The position numbers and the translations under genes are program-made. This document shows positions 55,880-64,000 of a DNA stretch of 64,000 nt, piece by piece. The DNA comes from Magnolia sinica (Eukaryota; Streptophyta; Magnoliopsida; Magnoliales; Magnoliaceae), in NCBI RefSeq assembly GCF_029962835.1, contig NC_080590.1, positions 60,138,001 through 60,202,000 of the forward strand. The letters are read 5' to 3'. Position 1 is the first letter of the stretch; every line of letters starts with the position of its first letter. The notes under the pieces were generated by a model, which ran no database searches, was not told the origin of the DNA, and was given only the letters and a program-made list of their open reading frames with translations.

Positions 55880-57251
55880 TTGATTCATGTAGGTTCCGAA
55901 GAAGCAACATCAACCGACCGGTCCGAGTTGACACATATGATGAGGGAGTTAGAGCAGCTCAAAGGACAAATGAAGATGATGGTGCAACTAATGACAGCTA
56001 TGGTATCCTCCAGGGGAATAGAGCCCACCAAACTCCTCCCTCAAGTCCAGCAACACAAAGAAGAAATGGACAAGCAGGTCAAAAAGAAGAGGGACGCGTA
56101 TGTACGTGCATGCGCGTGTCATTGGGAAGTGCCTTCGCTGCGCTTGGCGGACTCCGGAATGCTATCTGGCGCTTATGCGCAGCTCAGCTCGATGAGCTAC
56201 GAGGCCAGATTACAGCATGCGCCGGGATTACCATGCACAGGTGCCCACCATGGTCGAGGCAATGATGGAGGAAACAGAGCCTCCGTTCACCAGCGACATC
56301 ATGAGCACGGTCATGCCCTCCAGGCTCCGGATGCCTCCCATCATCAAATATCCTGGCTCTGGAGACCCGACCAAGCACATGGAGTCTTATCGCTCCTAGA
56401 TGCAAATCCAATCCGCCTCGGAGCCAATGATGTGTCGAGCCTTTTCCATAACCCTCACGGGGGCCGCAAGGAATTGGTATTGACAGTTGAAACCAAATTT
56501 GCTCAGCTCGTTTGTAGAGCTCAACAAAGCCTTCCTAACACAGTTTATTCTCAGGAAGAAATGTCGGAAGCCGTCTACCCATTTACTCACCGTCAAGCAA
56601 AGGAACGGAGAACTATTGAAGGATTATATCCTCCGGTTCAATGAGGAGGCATTGCAAGTCGACGACTACTCTGATAAGACTGTGCTTACCGCGATGATAT
56701 CCGAGCTCCGGGATGGACGATTCCTCTTCTCGATAGGGAAGAATCTACCGACCATGCTAGAGGACCTCATAAGCCGAGCTCAAAAGTACTCGAATGCTGA
56801 AGAGTTTTTTAGCTCGTGAAAGAGTACCTAAGGCTCAAAATACCCATCCAAAGATAAGAAGTGTAAAGATGAAGCCCCGCATCAATCGAACAAGAGGAGA
56901 GCTGACGAAAGTACCCTCCGTGATCAGAGGCCGAGTAGAAGGCCTGAGAGCAAGTTCAGCTCATATACTCCCCTTAATGTATCTCCAGAGCAGATCCTCC
57001 TGGAGATTCGAGATAAGAAAATGTTGATGTGGCCGAGCTGCATGAAAATGGAAGCAGGTCAGCAAGACAAGCGCAAATATTGTCGCTTTCACCGCAACCA
57101 TGGGCACAATATCAGCGATTGTGTCGACTTAAAAGAAGAGATCGAGACTCTTATTCGCAAAAGGCATCTATGTCAGTACATAAAGGAAGAGAAACGGCCT
57201 CCGAAGGATGAGCTGCCAAGCAAAGTAGCGGACTTCGGCATTGAGATCTAG
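55880..57251 (+). pseudogene. Tat-type gag remnant
   Basis: Opens MIHVGSEEATSTDRSELTHM with a Met/Leu-rich helix (ELEQLKGQMKMMVQL). After a frameshift near 56200, EEETEPPF-like and PSRLRMPPIIKYPGSGD, HMESYRS follow (56217-56396). Then NLLSSFVELNKAFLTQFILR, LKDYILRFNEEALQVDDYS and DGRFLFSIGKNLPTMLEDL, SRAQKYSNAEEF (56490-56815), the retrotransposon gag domain. YCRFHRNHGHNISDCVDL (57078-57130) is the nucleocapsid knuckle in its Tat form, followed by EEIETLIRKRHL. At least three frame changes and a stop at 56397 show it is broken. Gag would form the particle and bind RNA. Confidence 0.85.
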
Positions 57252-57419
57252 ACAATATGCGGGGGACCGTCGGGAGGCGGGGACTTGAACCAAGCCCGAA
57301 AGGCTCATGCTCGGAGTACTAACCCCGAACATTACATCCACCTAGCTGACAGGCCGAGCAAGGAACCTCGTATGAGTCCGTGCAGCCTGACGTTCATAGA
57401 GGATGACGCATGAGGAATT

Positions 57420-57860
57420 CAGCACCCCCATGACAATGCCCTAGTAGTTGCGATAACTATAGCTAATCGAAAGGTGTATCACACTCTGGTCAATACAGGG
57501 AGCTCGGCCAACATTCTGTACTTCGAGGCGTTCGACAAGATGGGAATAGATAGGTCGTGCCTCCAACCCATTCAAACCCTGCTGCACAGCTTCGCAGGTG
57601 ATAACGTAATCTTAGAAGGAGCGATCTCTCTCCCAGTCACAGCTGGAGAGGGGCAAAACCAAGTCACCTTGTTAGTAGACTTCGTAGTAGCAAACACACC
57701 ATTTTCGTACAATGTCATCCTCGGTCGGCCATCCCTCAACTCATGCCAGCAGTGGTGTCATGTATCACCTAATGATGGAGTTCCCCGCGGTGGGAGGAAT
57801 CGATTACCTACGAGGATATTAGCGGGAGGCTCGACGTTGTTACTCTATGGCAGTTAGGAA
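57420..57860 (+). pseudogene. Tat-type aspartic protease, active-site Asp lost
   Basis: VYHTLVNTGSSANILYFEAF from 57471, then DKMGIDRSCLQPIQTLLHSF, PVTAGEGQNQVTLLVDFVVA and FSYNVILGRPSLNS. The fold landmarks (hydrophobic-hydrophobic-D-T-G-S-S and ILGRP) are all present, but the catalytic Asp of DTGSS is Asn (VNTGSS), a single G-to-A change. It would cleave the polyprotein; without this Asp it cannot. A frameshift follows at about 57745. RT starts after a short linker. Confidence 0.85.
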
Positions 57861-57989
57861 GGGCTCGGTGAAACAAGCCCTTACAATCAATGTGCTAGAC
57901 CCCATAGAAGACACCTCGGAGGGGAGCTCTCCCATGGAGGACCTCGTGACTATCCCGCTTGACAATACCGATCTGACCAGAACAATTCA

Positions 57990-59133
57990 ACTCGGGTCAT
58001 CGTTAATTGCCTATCAGCAAGCATAGATGTTGGAGTTTCTACGACAGCACAGGGACGTCTTCGCATGGTCCCACCGTGACATGTCGGGCATCACTCTCGA
58101 GATAATAGTCCACAGGCTAAACATGGACCCGAAGCATATGTCAGTCAAACAGAAAAGAAGGGCCTTTAAGCCCGAGAGGTATGCTGCAATCGCCAAGGAG
58201 GTCGCTAAGCTCCTCGACGCAGGTTTCATTAAGGAAGTTCATTACCCGGACTGGATTGCAAACGTTGTGCTCGTGAAGAAGGACAACGGAAAATGGCAGG
58301 TCTGTGTAGACTACTCAGACCTGAATAAGGCCTGTCCCAAAGACAGCTTTCCCCTCCCCAGGATCGACCAGTTGGTCGACAGTACAACTAGGCATGAGCT
58401 TCTCACATTCATGGATGCATACTCTATTTACAATTAGATAACAATGCATTCTCCAGACAAGCAGAATACGACGTTTATCACGGATAAAGGGCTCTACAAT
58501 TACCGAGTCATGCCCTTTGGCTTAAAGAACGCTGGAGCCACGTATCAGAGATTAGTAAACAAGATGTTTGCTCGTCAAATCGGCTGAACCATGGAGGTTT
58601 ACGTTGACGACATGCTTATGAAGAGCGTCAAAACAGCCAACCATATATCAAACCTAAGAGAAACTTTCTCTATCCTACAAAAATATCAAATGAGATTGAA
58701 CCCGACTAAATGCGCGTTTGGTATAAGTTCAAGCAAATTCCTCAATTTTCAAGTTAGTCAGAGAGGCATCGACGAAAATCTAAACAAGATCAAGGCCCTC
58801 CTTGACATGGGCTCACCTCAGACGATGAAAGAGATCCAGTGCCTCATTGGAAGAGTGGTTGCACTCAGCCGGTTCGTCTCTAGAGCAACGGACAAGTGCC
58901 TCCCCTTCTTCCAGCAGCTGAAGGGTAATGAGAAGGAAGAATGGACCTTGGATTGTGAGCAGGCCTTTCAGCAGCTGAAGCAATATCTAGGGTAGCCCTC
59001 GTTGCTATCTAAGCCAGAAAAAGGGGAGTATCTGTTTCTTTACTTAGCGGTCTCAACCTCGGCCGTCAGCTCGCTCCTCATCAAAGAATCTGGGGGGAAG
59101 CAGCACCCTGTGTATTATGTCAGCAAGGCGCTA
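57990..59133 (+). pseudogene. Tat-type reverse transcriptase remnant
   Basis: QHRDVFAWSHRDMSGI (58045), KRRAFKPERYAAIAKEVAKL, WIANVVLVKKDNGKWQVCVD, YSDLNKACPKDSFPLPRIDQ, FMDAYSIYN and a TAG at 58436. Then FITDKGLYNYRVMPFGLKNA, GATYQRLVNKMF, a TGA at about 58586, MEVYVDDMLMKSVKTANHIS with the YVDD catalytic pair, NPTKCAFGISSSKFLNFQVS, and the RT tether ALSRFVSRATDKCLPFFQQL. A TAG at 58993 precedes SLLSKPEKGEYLFLYLAVS and HPVYYVSKAL, where a solo LTR is inserted. Three stops plus the insertion inactivate it. Confidence 0.9.
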
Positions 59134-62100
59134 TATAACGCCCTGAAATTCGGGGGTCGAGCATAACTCGGCTCCCGAGTTCCAAAACATTACTTATGCA
59201 ACATATTTAATGATGGATGTATGTTGTCTGTATTAGTGCATAAAACATGGAATAGATTAAGCCAAAGCACAGATATAATTCAGGGATAAGTGAAGAAAGC
59301 AAGCGGAAGACTTATAGAAATATATGTGTACAAGTGCAAATCCCTGAAGTACATAAACATACCAGGTCGTTCTGACAAGTGTTACTATCAAAATTACAAG
59401 TATTAGATTACATCATTTAATTCCCAAAAAGAGAAATCTCAGCATCCTGCGCATCAGAACAGGGCTCACTAGAACCCGTCTGAAAACTGCATAAAAGAGA
59501 AAGCAGCCTCATCATCATCCATCTCCCGCTCTGCCTCAGAGGTCGCCTCAACATCTGCAACATCAGTAGTTAAGACAGAGTCTGGTGGGTGTTTAGACAG
59601 AGTCTGGTGGGTGTTTAACACCGCCCCAAAACGTGGGAGTGAGTGATCAACTCAGTGGAACAATAAAGCACAGGTTAACATGTTATCAATTCAATCAAGC
59701 AGTAATGATAAAGCAGAACAATTAAACATGTCCTAAGTACTCTTGTTAATGCAGGAATGTATGCAGAATGATGCGTGCCCTCACACGTACACCCTCAGCG
59801 TCTTCATCTTACCTTACGCATGACACCACCTCAAAGTGCGTCACGTCTACAAAGCACATGCAAATGCGGTGCATGAACATGATTACCAAGTTGTTATTAG
59901 TCATTTTCATACAGCAGGATTGGGAAGCTAAGATACCTTCCTCATATCACCATCCAAACAGTGATCCATTCTAGGGTCGTCAGTCCTAGACATCTCATAC
60001 GATCATATGGTTTGAGGTCGTTGCAAAGGGCTCATCACCAATCAATGCACGCCTATCACACCTTCGTTACTACACTAAGGCTCGTCACCTCAATGCGGTA
60101 TCCAGGCATGCTCGAGGTCACTACAGAGGGCTCGTCACCAATCAATGTAGGCCGACAACACGAATATGGTGTCCCATACCACCATAATCGGCTCACGAGT
60201 TTAGTTTCTCACTGGTCACTACGAGGAGGCTCATCACCCCAGCGTAGGCTGACAGCTCGACCACGATGTCCCATACCACCATGTCCGGCTCATGAGTCTT
60301 AGCGGATCAAGGTACCATGGTTAATAGGATTTCATTGGTAAGTTCGGTACCCTAGATTCAAGCAGTAGCGTCCATACATGGTGAATATATATCGGACAAT
60401 CGGGTTACTTGACGAACTCGACTAGCACGAGCGCACACTCCGCGTGGCCAAACCACTGCCGACAACTCTAATACGACTCGGGTTCGTCTAATACGTCCTA
60501 CGTGGCGAAAGCGACCTCAGCCACGATCTTAAGGCCGATTACCGATTTTCTGGACTAATGCATAGTCCCACACACATTATACTACAACAGATAATCGCAT
60601 TGAATGTAGAACAGTAATGGAGCAACAACTTAAATCATGTGGTACTCAAGCATCTGAAGAATATCAACTCAACATGAATGTAAGCATAAGTAATACTTGA
60701 ATTTAAACAACAAGGAATGTAACTTGCAAGAAGGAAATCATACACACTAGTGGAAGGCTTAGGAATCGCTTCTCAACGCCCATATTAGGTTGAAATATCA
60801 CACTTTAGATCATTCAAACATTTCCACAAACACTTAGAGTACATAATACAACATACATGATGTATGTTGAAATACACACATTTGGACAATTCCTTTTACC
60901 AAGGAGTTGTCGCACATACATCTAGCATAAGTACACGACAAATAATCATGGCAAACACAGGTTCATATTTTATATGCATACGGTACTTTATACATACACA
61001 TAGAATACATAAATCTCAATATAACACATGCATATCAGGAACGCAACATAAACATAACATTTGGCATGTGAAATCTCATCCATAGCAAGAATAAATCATT
61101 AACTGGCATTGAAAGCCTTGAAAACCATAACCTATACACTTAAAGTCTGCACCTTAAGCAAGAAAAGAACACCGAACTGATTTCAGACGATATGTCTTCG
61201 TCAACGGCGACAGAATATCCTAAAGCAAGAATAGAAATGAGATACAACAACACCAAGACTATTCTAAGCTCTAACACAGATTAGGGCTAGGTTAACTTAC
61301 CCAAAGATGAACTCAGAATCGTCAGAATAACGATTCAAAGTGAAGGTTCAAGGATGTAGAAGAACAGGAAAGAATCTAAGATGATTCACCAACTTCTCTC
61401 TCACTTTCTCTCTCTTTTCCTTTCTCTTTCCAAGCTAGGGTTAGGAAATTCGTATGGAAAAGAGAGCTAGGGTTTCAAGGTCTATAAATAGGCCTAACAT
61501 TGATGAAAATAACCCCAGGGCCAAGGTATACTTAGGGTATAACCAAAACCAGCCTCTCACGATCCAACGACGCACTTCCGGTGGGCCTAAACCACGAAAG
61601 GTTAGACTTAAGCTCACTGACCATGGATCTAAGTTAAGCTGAGTTTTCGTACCAACCGGATCTTCAGATCAGCCGTGGCGGACCACACTCAATGCAAAGG
61701 TCACTGAATCTCGATCAGGTCCACAAGCACAAGGACATGCCTGGGCCACAATTGGGTCAGAATCCAACGGTCAGATTGCTTAAAATCGTCACGCAAGCGA
61801 CACGACTCAGATTTCACAAAATCTCATTAAATTTCCAACCGTTCTCACACTCTTCACTCCAAACTCAATCAAATCGACCCAGAACATCACATGGACTTGA
61901 TTTTTGAGGTGATAGTCAAGTCCAACATGGTGACCGCAACAGCCTAAGATCATCGCCATCGGACTTTCGACGCGCGGTCCAGGTCCAATCCAGAACTTCT
62001 AAAAATTTCCAAGAACAACTGGATTTAGTGATGGATCCCATATTTCAGAGTAACATAGCGCTAACTAATCTACAAGTTTTGAGTCATGCAGATCCAATTT

Positions 62101-62199
62101 AAAGTGATTGATGCAAATTTCACAAGCAATCGAGTATAGCGCTAATTACCCCAAAAGCTACTAAGGAAAGAATAACACAAAATTTTCAGGGTCATTACA
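59134..62199 (-). mobile_element. Solo LTR, 3066 bp, inside the Tat-type pol
   Basis: Plus-strand edges TATAACGCCCTGAAATTCGG and TTTTCAGGGTCATTACA, flanked by CGCTA (59129-59133 and 62200-62204). On the minus strand it starts TGTAATGACCCTG; the final CA has become TA. Removing it and one CGCTA leaves the RNase H frame in phase across the site. It is of the same family as 28279-32273 (CTCGACCCCCGAA-TTTCAGGGC end; complementary GAGGCTCATCACCCCAGCGT repeats at 60230). Minus-strand TATA CTATAAATAGG at about 61492-61482. No gag-pol inside, hence a solo LTR. Confidence 0.88.
60000..60300 (-). repeat. Diverged internal repeats of the solo LTR
   Basis: Units with AGGCTCATCACCCCAGCGTA, GGCTGACAGCTCGACCACG and GTCCCATACCACCAT recur three to four times; these are the complement of the repeats at 31030-31400. 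Confidence 0.7.
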
Positions 62200-62204
62200 C
62201 GCTA

Positions 62205-63035
62205 GTCCTAATGGAGATAAGGTATCCAGGCATGGAAAGGCTTGCACTAGCACTGGTTGTGTCCGCACAACTGTTACGCCCATACTTCCAGGCATACTCC
62301 ATAATCGTCCTCACTGATTCACCACTGTGGCAGGTACTCCAGAAGCCCAAGGTATCCAGGCGCCTAACCAAGTGGGCCATTGAGCTCGGTGAATTCGACA
62401 TCGAATATTGGCTAAGAATTGCCATCAAGGGCCAAGCAATGGTCGACTTCATAGAGGAGTTCACCGCTCAGGATAGTGAAGCCGGGACATCCGATCAAGA
62501 CATGAATCTCATGATCCTCCAAGTCTCTCCGCCTCCCGAGGATACCAAAGCAGAGATGAGAACAACTGACAAGTGGACCTTGTTCGTAGATGGGTTATCA
62601 AATTCGAAACAGGGAGGAGCGAGAGTCGTTAGTCGCGCCTGATGCCACAACTATTCAGTATGCCATAAGGCTCGGTTTCCAAGCCTCAAATAATGAAGCA
62701 GAGTATGAGGCCCTGCTAGCTAGGCTCAGGTTGGCAATTGCCTTGGGAGTTCGATCCCTTGATGTCCGGTGCGACTCTCAGCTCGTCGTGAACCAAGTAT
62801 CAGCAAAATATGATATTAAAGAGGCCAGAATGATAGCTTATCTAGGTAAGGCGTGGAAACTCATGAGCAAGTTCCAAGAACGCGGTATCAGTCAAATACC
62901 AAGGGCTGAGATTTCCTAGGCCGATGCCCTCGCGAAGTTGGCCTTGGCCAATGAAGGGAACATTTCGAGGATCGTCCCAGTGGAGTTCCTTAGTGAGCCG
63001 AGAATTGATCTCATCAACCAAGAACTGTTCACCTT
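62205..63035 (+). pseudogene. Tat-type RNase H remnant
   Basis: MEIRYPGMERLALALVVSAQ, LRPYFQAYSIIVLTDSPLWQ, KVSRRLTKWAIELGEFDIEY and KGQAMVDFIEEFTAQD (62211-62475) are the RT/RNase H tether. WTLFVDGLSNSKQGGA (62575) has the first RNase H Asp. After a frameshift at about 62635, YAIRLGFQASNNEAEYEALL has the Glu, and VRCDSQLVVNQVSAKYD the next Asp. A stop at 62918 precedes the DALAKLA stretch (62922). Degrades RNA in the hybrid in intact elements. One frameshift and one stop here. Confidence 0.88.
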
Positions 63036-64000
63036 GTGCAAACAACCACGACCTGGATGGACCCGATAGTTGGATACCTCAGGGATGACAAAGTTCCTGA
63101 GGATAAATTGGAGGCTCGATGCCTGAGGATCAAAGCGGCACGATATACAATTATAGGGGATACTCTGTACAAAAAAGGGTTCTCCCATCCATATATGAGA
63201 TGTCTACGATCTGATGAGGCAGAGTATGTAATCCGAGAAATTCACGAAGGAATTTGTGAAAATCATTCCGACAGCCAAGCCCTGACACAGAAGATCATTC
63301 GTCAGGGATACTTTTGGCTGACGATCCAAGAGGACTCCAAAGACTTCGTTCAGAAGTGTGACAAATGTTAGAGATTCGCAGCTGTCCCTAGGCGGCCGGT
63401 GGAAGCGCTGACCCCCATAAGTGGCCCGTGGCCATTTTCTCAGTAGGGGATTGACATCATCGGACCCCTACCCCAGGGTAAGGGGGCAAACCAAATATAC
63501 AATTGTAATAGTGGATTACTTTACCAAGTGGGCTGAAGTTGAGCCTATAGCAAGGATCATTGAGCGGAAAGTAACAGACTTCTTTTGGAAGAATATCGTT
63601 TGTCGGTTCGTCATTCCACACACCATTGTATCAGACAATGGGAAGCAGTTCGACAACGATAGATTCAGAGGTATGTGTCATATGCTCAGCATCGTAAACG
63701 CCTATTCATCACCTCGACACCTTCAGTCCAACGGCCAAGTGGAGATAGTGAACAAGGTAATTAAGAATCATCTCATGACCAAGTTAAAGAGGACAAAGGG
63801 TGCCTGGGCCGAGGAATTCTAGTTCATATTGTGGGCATATTGAACCACAGCTCGGTCAGCGACGAGAGAGACCCCGTTTTCCCTCTCTTATGGTGCAGAA
63901 GCAGTCGTCCCCGTCGAGATAGGACTCCCTACTGCTCGAGCGCAATCCTATCTAGGCGGAGAAAATGCCGAACAAATGACAACGAGCCTCGACCTACTGG
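63036..64000 (+). pseudogene. Tat-type integrase, partial at window end
   Basis: Zinc-binding domain: YKKGFSHPYMRCLRSDEAEY, REIHEGICENHSDSQALTQK and GYFWLTIQEDSKDFVQKCDK, C, then a TAG (63369). HHCC: H in REIHEG and ENHSDS, C in KCDKC. Core: YTIVIVDYFTKWAEVEPIA (first D, about 63510), IPHTIVSDNGKQFDNDRF (second D, about 63630) and LQSNGQVEIVNKVIKNHL (E, about 63745), all three catalytic residues kept. A TAG at 63820 interrupts before the continuing C-terminal frame (ETPFSLSYGAEAVVPVEIGL, about 63870-63930). A frameshift separates the two domains near 63400-63490. Would insert cDNA in the nucleus. Confidence 0.9.

Larger units (their letters stand above)
54591..64000 (+). mobile_element. Ty3/gypsy Tat-type element, partial (runs off the window)
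   Basis: 5' LTR 54591-55304, primer-binding site, gag (55880-57251), protease (57420-57860), RT (58000-59130), then a 3066-bp solo LTR insertion, RNase H (62205-63000) and integrase (63036-64000), all plus strand. Integrase after RNase H fixes the Ty3/gypsy order. The wording (TYQRLVNKMFARQIG, MEVYVDDMLMKS) is Tat-clade. G+C is higher than in the old minus-strand element and it is clearly younger, but frameshifts and several TAG/TGA stops prevent function. The 3' LTR is beyond the end. Confidence 0.9.

Noticed and set aside
55595-55888. 97-residue minus-strand ORF before gag
   Set aside because: Antisense to the gag leader of the Tat-type element; no known motif.
61454-61907. Two short plus-strand ORFs with arginine-rich text
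   Set aside because: Inside the minus-strand solo LTR with target duplication CGCTA; noncoding U3/R sequence.

Overview
The window looks like a repeat-dense intergenic stretch of a large flowering-plant nuclear genome. It is built from decayed LTR retrotransposons (Ty3/gypsy and Ty1/copia), long solo LTRs and MITEs. A family of fold-back repeats with ends like GTGGGCCCACC-TGATGTATGTGTTTTATCC is everywhere; from memory this motif is common in magnoliids (Magnoliales/Laurales), so a magnoliid is my best guess. The lineage is inference, not shown by the sequence. I see one intact host gene: a 92-residue KS-type dehydrin (HIRD11-like) on the minus strand at 36271-36549, with a TATA box and an ABRE/G-box upstream. 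No rRNA, tRNA, CRISPR or bacterial-type operon was seen.

Layout. 1-3175: two Ty1/copia LTR-type fragments. 3630-22163: a decayed Ty3/gypsy (Tat-like) element on the minus strand (5' LTR at right; gag, protease, RT, RNase H and integrase remnants running leftward; 3' LTR at left). It has a plus-strand coiled-coil-like ORF remnant between integrase and 3' LTR. An LTR (8776-17165, target duplication CTTCA) interrupts it between protease and RT, and that LTR is itself interrupted by another (9629-14059, target duplication GGGCC). 22164-25320: SINE-like piece, fold-back MITEs and a segment later repeated at 33235-34735. 25325-33205: a copia-type LTR, then a gypsy LTR+primer-binding-site unit present twice in tandem; the second unit carries a 3995-bp solo LTR (28279-32273, duplication GAACT). 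34735-38740: the dehydrin gene flanked by MITEs. 38926-49660: a decayed plus-strand copia element, interrupted in pol by a second, minus-strand copia element with both LTRs (40595-45798). 50190-54546: MITE cluster plus a truncated relative of the first copia element. 54591-64000: a plus-strand Tat-type gypsy element running off the window, interrupted inside RT/RNase H by a solo LTR (59134-62199, duplication CGCTA).

Nothing here acts as a pathway. The coherent story is insertion, LTR-LTR recombination and decay around one small stress-protein gene. The strongest observations are four very long solo LTRs with 5-bp target duplications and no internal regions, two of them nested; duplicated segments that preserve empty sites for later insertions; an antisense ORF in the older gypsy element; clusters of 14-bp dyad motifs in copia LTRs; and a 167-bp Mutator-like MITE with a perfect 9-bp target duplication.

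Limits: all boundaries were read by eye. Element edges without a stated target duplication are approximate, and lineage names are recognition from memory.
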